From Gemmatimonadaceae bacterium (lineage in GTDB: Bacteria; Gemmatimonadota; Gemmatimonadetes; Gemmatimonadales; Gemmatimonadaceae), in the NCBI GenBank assembly GCA_020851455.1, contig JADZCT010000025.1, positions 1 to 64,000 on the forward strand: a stretch of DNA of 64,000 nucleotides. Direction: 5' to 3'. How positions within the stretch are numbered: position 1 is the stretch's first letter; the number at the start of each line of letters is the position of its first letter. The position numbers and the translations under genes are program-made. The notes below the pieces were generated by a model. That model saw only the letters and a program-made list of their open reading frames with translations. It did not search any database and was not told the origin of the DNA. Shown here one piece after another: positions 15,948-24,724 of the stretch.

Positions 15948-18047
15948 ATGCACTGGCTGCAACGCCTTCCATCGTGTGGCCTCGTGATGATGGTCGCTGC
16001 CTGCGCGACCGGGCCGTCGCGGCCCCCCGGCGCGACGCCTGAGGCCGCGCGGCCCGCGTCCGGGCGGAGCATGCAGCCCCCGCCTCCCTCCGACGCGGGG
16101 CAGGCCGACTCCGCCCAGGCGGGATCCGTCGCATCCGCCCCGAGGCCGGGCGCGCCGCCGCGCGCTGAACTCGTGCCTCCTGTGGCCGCCGGTAGGGAGC
16201 AGCAGCCAACGAGGCTTGCCTCCGACGGGCGCGCCATCCGGCCGGCCGTGCCTGGCGCGCCGCTCGCGTTCCCGTCGGTGGACGGGCCGCTCTCCGTGAG
16301 GGTCGTCTATCCCCAGCCCGGGCAGGTGATCGGGGCTCGCGACTCGACGTTCATCCTCGGGTCGCTGGGAACCGGACGCGCGTCGCTCACGATCAACGGC
16401 GCAAGCGTTTCAGTGAACCCGAACGGGTCGTTCCTTGCATGGCTCCCATTTCCGCCCGGGCCGAAGCCCGCTTACGAGCTTGTCGCCACCAGGCCACCGG
16501 CGGACGCGGGCCAGTCGGGCGGAGCCGGTGCACAGGCCGGTGCGCAGCCCGGTGGCGGAGGTGCGGGAGCGGCGGCAACGGCGCGCATGACGCTCACGGT
16601 ATCCCGGCCACCCGTACCAGCGCCGCTCCCGGAGTCTGGGCCGCTCGTGGTTGACCGCTCCTCCCTTGTGCCCGCTGCCGGGTCCCGGTTGCGCGGCGAC
16701 GAGCCAGTGCAGGTGGGCGTTCGGGCGCCCTCGAACGCGAAGGTTACGCTCCGCCTCGCGGACGGCTCAACGCGCGCGCTTTCGGCGAGAGGCGAGGCAT
16801 TCCGTATTGACCTGCCCGCGCGGCTCCTCGCCAAGGCGGCGCGGATGGTTGTGTCGAGGAACGACGAATCGGCAACGATTTCGGTGCCAACCGTGGAAGT
16901 TGTGGATCCCGACGCCCCGAAGTTCGTGGTTCTGAAGGGGTCCAACGCGGAAGTGAAGGGCGATACGGACGCGGTCACGATTGTGCGGCCCACGCCTGGG
17001 GGCACCTACAAGTGGTTTCTCTTCCCGGGCACGGTGCTCGAGACGACAGCCACGCGCGGCGCGTGGACGCGCGTGCGGCTGGATGACGTCCTCGAGGCAT
17101 GGGTCGAGACCAAGGACACGGAGCCGTCGGCGCGCACCGCCCCGGTTCGCCGCGTGGCCGTGAACGGTCGCGTGACGTCGGGCGCCACGCGCTGGAGCGA
17201 CGTCCGCATCCCCGTTGGCGAACGCCCCGCGTTCGCCGTGGACGAGTCGGCCCGCGCGCTCCGCCTCACGCTCCACGGCGTTACTTCCAACATTGACATC
17301 ATTAACTTCGCGACGAACGACCCGGTGATTCGCGACGTGACCTGGGCGCAGGTGGCGTCGGACCGCGTCGAGATCAACGTGCACCTGCGGGCCGACCTGT
17401 ACGGATACCTCGCGTTCTGGGACGCGGGCACGTTCGTGCTTCGCGTGCGCCGGGCGCCGGAAGTTGACCCGGCGCGTCCGCTCGCCGGCCGGGTGATTGC
17501 GGTTGACGCCGGCCATCCCCCAATCGGCTCTACCGGGCCGACGGGCCTCTACGAAGGTGACGCGGTGCTCGCGGTGGCGGAGGCGCTCAGGCCGATGCTC
17601 GAGCGCGAGGGCGCGACCGTGGTCATGACGCGTACGGCTCCGGGGCCAGTGGCGCTTGGCGCGCGGCCGGTCGCGTCGCGCCGCGCCGACGCCGACGCCT
17701 TCGTGAGCATTCACCTCAACGCGCACCCCGACGGCGTGAATCCGTACCGCACGAACGGCAGCGGCACGTATTACTTTCACGCCCACTCCGCCGACCTTGC
17801 GCGCGACGTGCAGCGCGGCCTCGTGAAGTGGATGGGCCTTCGCGACCTCGGCGTGAACTACGACAACCTCGCTGTGGTTCGCCAGACCTGGGTGCCCGCG
17901 ATCCTCTGCGAAGGCGCCTTCGTAATTCTTCCCGACCAGGAAGCTGCGCTCCGGACGCCGGAGTTCCAGTCGCGCTACGCGATCGGGATCCTCGAGGGAC
18001 TGGAAGACTGGTTCCGCTCGCTGGCGCCGGCACGGGCAGGGCGGTGA
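15948..18047 (+). CDS. N-acetylmuramoyl-L-alanine amidase (Amidase_3), lipoprotein
   Basis: The 699-residue protein cleaves the amide between MurNAc and the stem peptide in the periplasm. The ATG at 15948 was chosen because it begins a lipoprotein signal ending MVAAC (Cys near 19); an upstream in-frame start at 15906 would add 14 residues. A Pro/Ala-rich stretch and an Ig-like region precede an SH3-like segment near 320-380. The catalytic domain occupies about 513-697. The zinc and catalytic residues are visible: His in VDAGHPP, Glu in YEGDAV, His in SIHLNA and Glu in CEGAFV. Large insertions before the domain may target the enzyme to division sites. It is coupled to the next gene by a GTGA overlap. 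Confidence 0.92.
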   Translation: MHWLQRLPSCGLVMMVAACATGPSRPPGATPEAARPASGRSMQPPPPSDAGQADSAQAGSVASAPRPGAPPRAELVPPVAAGREQQPTRLASDGRAIRPAVPGAPLAFPSVDGPLSVRVVYPQPGQVIGARDSTFILGSLGTGRASLTINGASVSVNPNGSFLAWLPFPPGPKPAYELVATRPPADAGQSGGAGAQAGAQPGGGGAGAAATARMTLTVSRPPVPAPLPESGPLVVDRSSLVPAAGSRLRGDEPVQVGVRAPSNAKVTLRLADGSTRALSARGEAFRIDLPARLLAKAARMVVSRNDESATISVPTVEVVDPDAPKFVVLKGSNAEVKGDTDAVTIVRPTPGGTYKWFLFPGTVLETTATRGAWTRVRLDDVLEAWVETKDTEPSARTAPVRRVAVNGRVTSGATRWSDVRIPVGERPAFAVDESARALRLTLHGVTSNIDIINFATNDPVIRDVTWAQVASDRVEINVHLRADLYGYLAFWDAGTFVLRVRRAPEVDPARPLAGRVIAVDAGHPPIGSTGPTGLYEGDAVLAVAEALRPMLEREGATVVMTRTAPGPVALGARPVASRRADADAFVSIHLNAHPDGVNPYRTNGSGTYYFHAHSADLARDVQRGLVKWMGLRDLGVNYDNLAVVRQTWVPAILCEGAFVILPDQEAALRTPEFQSRYAIGILEGLEDWFRSLAPARAGR

Positions 18048-21004
18048 AGCCACGCCAAGGCGGCGCGCGATGCGGGATCGGTGCCGGTGTCGCGCGCACG
18101 GCCGCGCTCGTCCTTGCCCTGTTCGCTGGTTCGCGCGCTTCGCGCGCCCAGACGGCGCCGGACCTCCATTACCGGGCCATCAGAACGCAGCACTTCGACG
18201 TGGTCTTTTCGCCTGGCCTCGAAGACGTGGCCCGCAGGGCCGCCGGGTCGGGCGAGCGCGCATGGGCCGGCCTCGCCCGTGAACTGCACGCGCCACGGGG
18301 CCGCGTGAGCGTGGTCGTCGCCGACAACTACGACATCTCCAACGGCTACGCGTCCACCTTTCCGACGAACCGCATCGTCATCTACGCGCGGCCCATGGTG
18401 GACGCCATCACGCTGCGGTTCATTGACGACTGGGTGGACCTCGTGATGACGCACGAGCTCACCCACATCTTCCATCTCGATCGCGCGCGAGGCGTCTGGC
18501 AGCTCGGTCAGTGGGTGCTGGGGCGCAACCCGTTCCTCTTCCCCAACGGGTACTCGCCGAACTGGCTGACCGAGGGGCTTGCGGTGTACTACGAATCGCG
18601 GCTCACGGGCGCGGGACGGAACATCGGGACCGACTTTGCCGCGATCGCGCGCGCGCAGCAGCTGACCGGTCGCGCGCCCGGCCCGCACGACCTCTCGTCA
18701 GCATCGCCGCTGTATCCGCTCGGCAACCTTCCGTACGTGTACGGCGCCCCGCTGGTCGCGCGCGTCGCGGCCGCGAAGCCCGATGCAATGAGACGGTTCG
18801 TTGACGTGAGCGCGGCTCGCGTCATTCCGTTCATGCCCAACATGAACGCCAGGGCCGCGTTTGGCGTGAGCTTCGACTCCACTTTCCGTGCGTGGAGTGA
18901 TTCCATGCGGCATGCGGCGGAATCGCTTACCGACAGTGTGGGCCGGCCAGCGCCGCGCGTGCGCGCAGGATGGTCGTCGGGCTGGCCACGCTGGTCGGGC
19001 GACACTGCAATCGTGTGGCCGATGTCGAGCCCGGGCGCGTTGCCGTCGCTCCGCAGCGTGAACGTGGCTACGGGCCGTGTGACCATGCTCGACGAGCTGA
19101 ACTCCACGGATGCGATGACGCTGCTGCCCGGTGGCGTGCGCGTCTTCGCGCAGCAGGAGTTCACGGATCCGTACACGATGCGAACCGACCTGTACCTCGC
19201 CGAGGGCGGCGACACGCGCCGCCTCACAACCGGCGAGCGGCTCACGCATCCCGACGCGAGGCGCTGCGGCGCGGCGCTCTGCGTCGTTGCGGTGCAGCTC
19301 GAACCCGGCGCCGCGCGCCTCGTGATGGTGACGGTCGAAGGCGGGGCCGTAACGGTCAAGCCGCTTACGGAGGCCTCGGCGACGAGCGTCTGGAGCGAGC
19401 CGCGGTGGTCGCGCGCCGGCGACCGCATTGCCGCGGCGCACTGGATGTACGGAGGCACGAGCGAAATCGGGATCTTCGACCGCAACGGCGCGCTGCTCAC
19501 CACGCTTGGCAGGTCGCGCGCGGTGAATGGAGCGCCCGCGTGGGGCGCCGGCGATTCAGCCGTATTCTTCACCAGCGACCGTTCGGGGAGGTCGGCCCTG
19601 TACAGTGCCGACGTGCGCAGCGGAGCGCTGACGCTCGTCGCCGATTCCCCCACCGCCTTTTATGACGCCGACATCTCTCCCGATGGACGGCGCGCCGCGA
19701 CGCTGCTGCTCGCGGGCGACGGACTTGGCGTTACGGTGGTTGAGGCGACCACGCCCGGTGCGCCCGCCGACTCTACCAGCGTGCTCCCTCCCTCCCGGGG
19801 CGCCCCCGTCGCCACGACCGACGCGCCCGTTACGACGTACTGGGCGTTGCCAAGCACCCTGCCGCGCTACTGGACGCCCCTCGTCTCGGAGGGCTACGCC
19901 GACGCGTATCGCGTGGGCGTGTTCTCGAACGGCTATGACCTCGTTGGGCGGCATGCGTGGCAGGCCAGCATCACGCAGGACACGAAGCGCAACGAACCAG
20001 AGTACGACGTTGGCTACTCCTTCGCGGGGCTCGGCGTGCCGGTGGCTGGCATCGGCACTTCGCAGGCGTGGGATCATCCCGGGGTGCCGGATTCCGCGCG
20101 CGTGACGTTGCTACCGGTCGAGCGCAGGAGGCGCTTCGTGACCGCGGACCTCGGGTTCATGCGACGGCGCTTCCGCTCGGCGGTGTCGCTCTCTGTCGGA
20201 GGTCGTTACGAGTGGCGTGATTTCCGGACGATGCCCGAAGCGCCCGAAGCCAGGTTCGCGCCCGCGGATCGGGCAGTGCTCGCGCGAACGTTCACGTATC
20301 CTTCGGTGTTCATTGGCGCCGGGTTGAGCACCGCGCGGCAGCCGGCGCTTTCGCTCGGCCCGGAGAACGGATTCTCGCTCGCGGCATCGGTGACTCGGCG
20401 GTGGCGCAGCGATGCGCCCGACGCCACGCGCGCCACCGGCGCGATTGGGGCGCTCGTCGCGTACCGCGCGTTCGATGCCGGATCGCTCGTCCACCACCTG
20501 CTCGCAGTGCGCGTCGCAGCGGCCGGCCAGGACATCACTTCGGCCACCGAGTACCAGGCGGGGGGCAACAGCGGCACGGCAGTGGAGGTGGTGCCCGGTG
20601 TGGTGTTCGGCGACGGGCGGCGGACCTTCCTTGCCCGCGGGTTCGAGCCCGGGACGCTCACCGGCAACCGCGCGCTCGGCGCGAACGCGGAGTACCGCTT
20701 CCCGCTTGGGCTGCCCGGCCGCGGCGTCGGCGCCACTCCCCTCTTCCTGCAGAGGGTGTCGGGCGCGGTGTTCGCGGACGCCGCCACCGCGTGGTGTTCG
20801 AGCGGATCCGGCGCGTCACCCATCTGCCCGGCGGCAACCGCGCGCAAGTGGCTGGCGAGCGTGGGCGCCGAGCTTCACCTCGACGCCGCGCTGCAGTACG
20901 ATGCGCCTTACCGGCTGCGCCTTGGCGTCGCGATGCCAACCGCGTCACCAGGGCTGGTGCGCCGGACGCTGCAGTCGTATGTAACGCTTGGCCTACCATT
21001 CTGA
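18044..21004 (+). CDS. Gluzincin metallopeptidase / beta-propeller / outer-membrane barrel fusion protein
   Basis: The GTG at 18044 overlaps the amidase stop and begins a signal peptide ending SRAQ (about residue 36); the product is 986 residues. A zinc-peptidase domain contains HELTH at 137-141 and a third ligand Glu178 in WLTEGLA, the gluzincin arrangement. TolB/PD40-like propeller repeats follow at about 330-600 (for example EPRWSRAGDRIAAAHW and YDADISPDGRRAATL). The C-terminal third looks like an Omp85/BamA-type beta-barrel ending SYVTLGLPF with a terminal Phe. The protease would thus be tethered to the outer membrane. The substrate is unknown, but coupling to a cell-wall amidase suggests envelope remodelling. 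Confidence 0.82.
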   Translation: MKPRQGGARCGIGAGVARTAALVLALFAGSRASRAQTAPDLHYRAIRTQHFDVVFSPGLEDVARRAAGSGERAWAGLARELHAPRGRVSVVVADNYDISNGYASTFPTNRIVIYARPMVDAITLRFIDDWVDLVMTHELTHIFHLDRARGVWQLGQWVLGRNPFLFPNGYSPNWLTEGLAVYYESRLTGAGRNIGTDFAAIARAQQLTGRAPGPHDLSSASPLYPLGNLPYVYGAPLVARVAAAKPDAMRRFVDVSAARVIPFMPNMNARAAFGVSFDSTFRAWSDSMRHAAESLTDSVGRPAPRVRAGWSSGWPRWSGDTAIVWPMSSPGALPSLRSVNVATGRVTMLDELNSTDAMTLLPGGVRVFAQQEFTDPYTMRTDLYLAEGGDTRRLTTGERLTHPDARRCGAALCVVAVQLEPGAARLVMVTVEGGAVTVKPLTEASATSVWSEPRWSRAGDRIAAAHWMYGGTSEIGIFDRNGALLTTLGRSRAVNGAPAWGAGDSAVFFTSDRSGRSALYSADVRSGALTLVADSPTAFYDADISPDGRRAATLLLAGDGLGVTVVEATTPGAPADSTSVLPPSRGAPVATTDAPVTTYWALPSTLPRYWTPLVSEGYADAYRVGVFSNGYDLVGRHAWQASITQDTKRNEPEYDVGYSFAGLGVPVAGIGTSQAWDHPGVPDSARVTLLPVERRRRFVTADLGFMRRRFRSAVSLSVGGRYEWRDFRTMPEAPEARFAPADRAVLARTFTYPSVFIGAGLSTARQPALSLGPENGFSLAASVTRRWRSDAPDATRATGAIGALVAYRAFDAGSLVHHLLAVRVAAAGQDITSATEYQAGGNSGTAVEVVPGVVFGDGRRTFLARGFEPGTLTGNRALGANAEYRFPLGLPGRGVGATPLFLQRVSGAVFADAATAWCSSGSGASPICPAATARKWLASVGAELHLDAALQYDAPYRLRLGVAMPTASPGLVRRTLQSYVTLGLPF

Positions 21005-21044
21005 GCGGCCATCACCTGACGATCACCGTGGGAGCGGCACAGGC

Positions 21045-21596
21045 GTGATTCATCCAACTGCCTTCATCCATCAGGGCGCGACCGTCGTTGGCGACGTGAC
21101 CCTCGGCGCGAGCGCCAGCGTCTGGCCCGGCGCCGTGATCCGTGCCGATACCGACCGCATCGTCGTTGGCGACGAGTCGAACGTGCAGGACTGCGCCGTG
21201 CTCCATTGCGACGATGGCATTCCCTGCATCGTTGGCAAGCGCGTGACCATCGGGCACGGTGCCGTGGTGCACGGGGCCATCGTGGAGGACGGCGCCCTGA
21301 TCGGGATCGGCGCCATGGTGCTGAACGGGGCGCGAATCGGCGCAGGGTCGCTGATCGGCGCGGGCGCCGTGGTTGCCGAGGGGACGGTGATACCGCCCCA
21401 TTCGCTGGTGCTTGGCGTTCCCGGGCGTGTGCGCGGCGAGTTGAGCGAAGAGCAGCGGGCGCGGGTAGCGCATAGCTGGTCGGCGTACGTCGCGCTCGCT
21501 GCGCGCCATCGCGCGGGGTACGTGGCGAGGCACGGCGGGATCGAATCCACCGGTCGCCACGATTCAGTTACCCGGGGCGTGCATCGCCCGTCGTGA
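21045..21596 (+). CDS. Gamma-class carbonic anhydrase / hexapeptide-repeat protein
   Basis: The 183-residue protein is a left-handed beta-helix of hexapeptide repeats. Zinc ligands match gamma-carbonic anhydrase: His54 (VLHCDD), His71 and His76 (IGHGAVVHG). Arg33, Asp35, Gln48 and Asp49 fall at the equivalents of Arg59, Asp61, Gln75 and Asp76 in Cam. The GTG at 21045 gives the standard N-terminus MIHPTAFIHQGA. It would interconvert CO2 and bicarbonate in the cytoplasm, although many YrdA/CaiE-like members have no proven activity. The C-terminal 50 residues extend beyond the helix and are less conserved. Confidence 0.9.
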   Translation: MIHPTAFIHQGATVVGDVTLGASASVWPGAVIRADTDRIVVGDESNVQDCAVLHCDDGIPCIVGKRVTIGHGAVVHGAIVEDGALIGIGAMVLNGARIGAGSLIGAGAVVAEGTVIPPHSLVLGVPGRVRGELSEEQRARVAHSWSAYVALAARHRAGYVARHGGIESTGRHDSVTRGVHRPS

Positions 21597-21643
21597 AACG
21601 GAGCAACTGGCGTGGCAGCCGGTTCCGTCGCTAGGTTCCGGGT

Positions 21644-21687
21644 ATCCGCCCGCCGGTCGGGTCGTTGCCGGAAACCGACGGGCGGAT
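21644..21687 (+). promoter_or_regulatory. Strong stem-loop after the carbonic anhydrase gene
   Basis: ATCCGCCCG (21644-21652) pairs perfectly with CGGGCGGAT (21679-21687), and TCGG/CCGA extends the stem inside a bulge. It lies 48 bases after the carbonic anhydrase stop and 337 before nrdJ. There is no T-run, so it may be a poor terminator, or part of a leader RNA structure. Confidence 0.55.
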
Positions 21688-21854
21688 CGTCGTGTCCGTG
21701 GGCATGTAAGTCGTTGCGGGGAAACGGGTTATTGGGCAGAAGTCATGTTCCGGATCGCCATTACTGGCTTGCATTGCACGTCACCGCAGGGACGGTATCC
21801 GACGTATTGTGTAAACCGCGACACTGTTTCGTATCTGTGACTTTGTTGTAGAAA

Positions 21855-21873
21855 GTGATTGCGACGCAATGAC
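21855..21873. promoter_or_regulatory. 19-bp operator-like inverted repeat upstream of nrdJ
   Basis: GTGATTGCGACGCAATGAC reads as two 9-bp arms around one base with a single mismatch; the inner ATTGCG/CGCAAT arms are perfect. It lies in the AT-richer patch and could be a repressor site. It does not match the NrdR box pattern as I know it. Confidence 0.4.
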
Positions 21874-21900
21874 TTGCCGCGCTGTGGCGCGGGAACACAT

Positions 21901-21923
21901 ACGGGCGTAGCTTCACCGCCCGT
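21901..21923 (+). promoter_or_regulatory. Hairpin ACGGGCG-N9-CGCCCGT in nrdJ leader
   Basis: A perfect 7-bp stem with a 9-base loop is followed by TTTGC, 100 bases before the nrdJ start. It may be an attenuator or a structural element of the leader. Confidence 0.4.
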
Positions 21924-22023
21924 TTGCATCGCCACACTGGAAATGATCGGCTCGGGCCTGCGCAGCAACATTGGGAGCGCACCCCTGCTTTCTTCATAGA
22001 ACTCCCCACCTCACGGTCGAGAA

Positions 22024-24540
22024 ATGTCGCAAGCCAAGTCCGTTCCGCCCGCCAACGCCGCCTCACTCTCGGCGAACGCCCGCATTGTGCTCGAGAAGCG
22101 CTATCTGGTGCGCGATAAGAGCGGCAAACCGGTGGAGTCGGTCGAGGAGATGTTCTGGCGGGTGGCGACCACCATCGCCGACGCAGAGCGTCGCTATGGC
22201 AAGACGGACAGCGAGATCCACGAGACTGCCGTCGCATTCTACGGCCTGATGACGCAGCGCCGGTTCGAACCGAACTCTCCGACCCTCATGAACGCAGGGC
22301 GCCCGCTTGGCCAGCTCTCGGCGTGCTTCGTGCTGCCAGTGGAAGACGCGCTCTCGAACGGCGCCAATGGCATTTACGACACGCTTCGCTCGATGGCGCT
22401 CATCCACCAGAGCGGGGGCGGCACCGGGTTCTCGTTCTCGCGCCTCCGCCCGCGCGGCTCGATGGTTCGCTCGACGACCGGGGTGGCGTCGGGTCCGGTG
22501 AGCTTCATGAAGCTCTACGACGCCTCTACCGACGCGGTGAAGCAGGGCGGCACGCGCCGCGGCGCCAACATGGGCATCCTGCGCGTTGACCATCCCGACA
22601 TCATCGAGTTTGTCACCTGCAAGGAAGACCTCACGCAGGTCGTGAACTTCAACATCTCCGTGGCCGTCACCGACGCATTCATGCGGGCCGTCGAGGGCGA
22701 CACCGACTATGACCTCGTTGACCCGGTCACGAAGAAGGTCACCGGGCAGCTGCGCGCGCGCGAAGTGTGGGACAAGATGATCGAGGGCGCCTGGCGGACG
22801 GGTGAGCCGGGGGTGTTCTTCATTGACGAAGCCAACCGCTACAACCCGGTTCCGCAACTTGGCTCGTACGAGGCGACGAACCCCTGCGGCGAGCAGCCGC
22901 TCCTCCCGTACGACGTCTGCAACCTCGGCTCCATCAACGTCGGGTATTACGTGAACGGCGGGAAGATGGACTGGGATGCCTTTGCGAAGGACATCCACCT
23001 CTCCACGCGGTTCCTCGACAACGTCATTGACGCAAACAAGTTTCCGCTGCCCGAGATTGACGCGCTGTCCAAGCGTATCAGGCGCATTGGCCTTGGCCTG
23101 ATGGGCTTCGCCGACGCGCTGATCCGCCTGGGAATCGCGTACGACACCACCGAAGGCGTCGAGTTCGGGCGCAAGGTGATGGAATTCGTTGACACGGAAG
23201 CCAAGAAGGAAAGCGGGCGGCTCGCCTTCGAGCGTGGCGCCTTCCCCGAGTGGGCTGCGAGCATCTGGGGCCCGGACGACTCGGCCGCGCGCGACGCATC
23301 GGGCAATCGCATCCGGCCGTCGCAGAAGCTCCGCAACTGCAATGTCACTACGATCGCGCCCACCGGTACGATCTCGATCATCGCGGGGTGTTCGTCGGGC
23401 CTCGAGCCGCTCTTTGCCGTTGCCTTCATGCGCAACCAGGCAGGCGTGATGATGCCCGACGTGAACGAGGACTTCGTCGCGATCGCGAAGGCGGAGGGCT
23501 GGTACTCCGAAGCGCTGATGGAGCGCATCGCCACGACCGGCAGCGTCAAGCACCCCGAAGTGCCGGAGAAGTGGCAGAGGGTGTTCGTCACTGCGAACCA
23601 CATCGCGCCGGAGTGGCATATCTGGATGCAGGCGGCGTTCCAGGAGAGCTGCGACTCGGCGATCAGCAAGACCACGAACTTCGCGCACAGCGCCACCCGG
23701 GCCGACGTGCGCCGCATTTACGAGCTCGCGTACAAGACGCACTGCAAGGGCGTCACCGTGTACCGCGACGGCTCGCGCGACAACCAGGTACTCTCGACCG
23801 GCGCTACCGAGAAGGCAGCCGAGCTGCGCAAGACCGGCGACGCGCGCGTCGAGACCGCCGACCTGCACGAGACAATCACCAACCTCGGCGCCGAGAACGA
23901 GTACCTCAAGAAGCTGCTCTTCGACGCGGAAGCCGAGAACCTCCAGCGGCGTCAGAAGCGCGCGCGCCCCGAGGTGCTGCGGTCCACTTCGATCCGCAAG
24001 GAGACGCCGCTCGGCGTGATGTTCGTCCACCTCACAGAGGACGACAAGGGCCAGCCGTTCGAGGTCTTCATCAACCTTGGCAAGGCGGGGGGGCCCGCAA
24101 TGGCCGACGCCGAGGCAATCGGCCGACTCATCTCGCTCGCGCTGCGCTCGGGGATCCCACTCAAGGAAGTGCATCGCCAGCTCCGCGGCATCTCGTCAGA
24201 CCGCGCGGTCGGGCTCGGCCCGAACAAGGTCATGTCGCTACCCGACGCAGTCGGCCTCGCGCTCGAGGAGTGGATGCGCATGAAGCAGGGTATCCAGCAG
24301 GATCTGCTCTCGGCGCCGGTCGTCGCTCCAGCCGCCCCCACGGCAGGCGCTGCGAAGGCGCCGGCAGCGGCGCCGGTGGTGCTCGGGCAGGCCACGGATG
24401 GCTCCGCGATCCTCTTCGGCGCGGCCTCCGACGGCGGTAGCGAGGCGTTCATCGGCACCTGCCCGGACTGCGGGTCGCAGCTCGAGTTCGCCGAAGGATG
24501 CGTGAAGTGCCACGTCTGTGGCTACAGCGAGTGCGGCTGA
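22024..24540 (+). CDS. nrdJ: Adenosylcobalamin-dependent (class II) ribonucleoside-diphosphate reductase
   Basis: The 838-residue enzyme reduces ribonucleotides to deoxyribonucleotides using a B12-derived radical. Active-site residues are in place: Cys101 (LSACFVLP) and Cys299 form the redox pair, Cys288 in NPCGEQPLL is the expected thiyl site, with Asn286 and Glu290 beside it. The 11-residue spacing between Cys288 and Cys299 matches Thermotoga Nrd[12 protein letters not shown] (174-184) and [14 protein letters not shown]-type phosphate loops are present. The C-terminal TSCPD-like part ends in a cysteine-rich zinc ribbon ([15 protein letters not shown]). It converges on a BtuB-like receptor gene, which may supply the cofactor. 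The 5' leader is long and structured. Confidence 0.97.
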   Translation: MSQAKSVPPANAASLSANARIVLEKRYLVRDKSGKPVESVEEMFWRVATTIADAERRYGKTDSEIHETAVAFYGLMTQRRFEPNSPTLMNAGRPLGQLSACFVLPVEDALSNGANGIYDTLRSMALIHQSGGGTGFSFSRLRPRGSMVRSTTGVASGPVSFMKLYDASTDAVKQGGTRRGANMGILRVDHPDIIEFVTCKEDLTQVVNFNISVAVTDAFMRAVEGDTDYDLVDPVTKKVTGQLRAREVWDKMIEGAWRTGEPGVFFIDEANRYNPVPQLGSYEATNPCGEQPLLPYDVCNLGSINVGYYVNGGKMDWDAFAKDIHLSTRFLDNVIDANKFPLPEIDALSKRIRRIGLGLMGFADALIRLGIAYDTTEGVEFGRKVMEFVDTEAKKESGRLAFERGAFPEWAASIWGPDDSAARDASGNRIRPSQKLRNCNVTTIAPTGTISIIAGCSSGLEPLFAVAFMRNQAGVMMPDVNEDFVAIAKAEGWYSEALMERIATTGSVKHPEVPEKWQRVFVTANHIAPEWHIWMQAAFQESCDSAISKTTNFAHSATRADVRRIYELAYKTHCKGVTVYRDGSRDNQVLSTGATEKAAELRKTGDARVETADLHETITNLGAENEYLKKLLFDAEAENLQRRQKRARPEVLRSTSIRKETPLGVMFVHLTEDDKGQPFEVFINLGKAGGPAMADAEAIGRLISLALRSGIPLKEVHRQLRGISSDRAVGLGPNKVMSLPDAVGLALEEWMRMKQGIQQDLLSAPVVAPAAPTAGAAKAPAAAPVVLGQATDGSAILFGAASDGGSEAFIGTCPDCGSQLEFAEGCVKCHVCGYSECG

Positions 24541-24541
24541 G

Positions 24542-24724
24542 TCAGTTCCACGATTGAAGCTCGATGATGTTGCCTTCCGGGCCTCGCGCGTAGCACCATG
24601 TGACGCGAGACCCGTCGCCAGGCTCCGCAACCGAGACCGCCCCAACTGCGGACCCGCCGGCGGCAAGCACTTCCCGCAGCGCCGCGCCAACATCCGCGTC
24701 GTTATCCCGCTGGCCGTTTGTTAC
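24542..24724 (-). pseudogene. C-terminal remnant of a VOC/glyoxalase-fold protein
   Basis: About 60 codons end in YARGPEGNIIELQSW, the hallmark last strand and metal-ligand Glu of VOC (glyoxalase/bleomycin-resistance) domains, preceded by a helix DADVGAALREVLAAGG. A complete VOC domain needs about 115-130 residues. Upstream of 24724 the frame runs into the TonB receptor gene's coding sequence, so the N-terminal half is missing. The fragment abuts the receptor stop codon. It could be a decayed gene whose 5' half was removed when the neighbouring gene was rearranged. Confidence 0.6.

Larger units (their letters stand above)
21597..22023 (+). other. 427-bp non-coding leader upstream of nrdJ
   Basis: No convincing gene is present; a 31-codon frame starting at 21745 has no ribosome site. 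The stretch 21700-21870 is visibly AT-richer than the surroundings. It holds two hairpins and one inverted repeat (listed separately) and two GGTTCCG repeats (21621-21627 and 21634-21640). I looked for a cobalamin riboswitch because the downstream enzyme uses B12, but did not find a B12 box. Confidence 0.6.

Noticed and set aside
21745-21840. A 31-codon small gene (MFRIAITG...) in the nrdJ leader
   Set aside because: There is no ribosome-binding site and no conserved feature, and it ends within the AT-rich patch.
21597-22023. Cobalamin riboswitch upstream of nrdJ
   Set aside because: The expected B12 box and GCCACTG core are absent; CCGCGACACTG near 21816 is only superficially similar.
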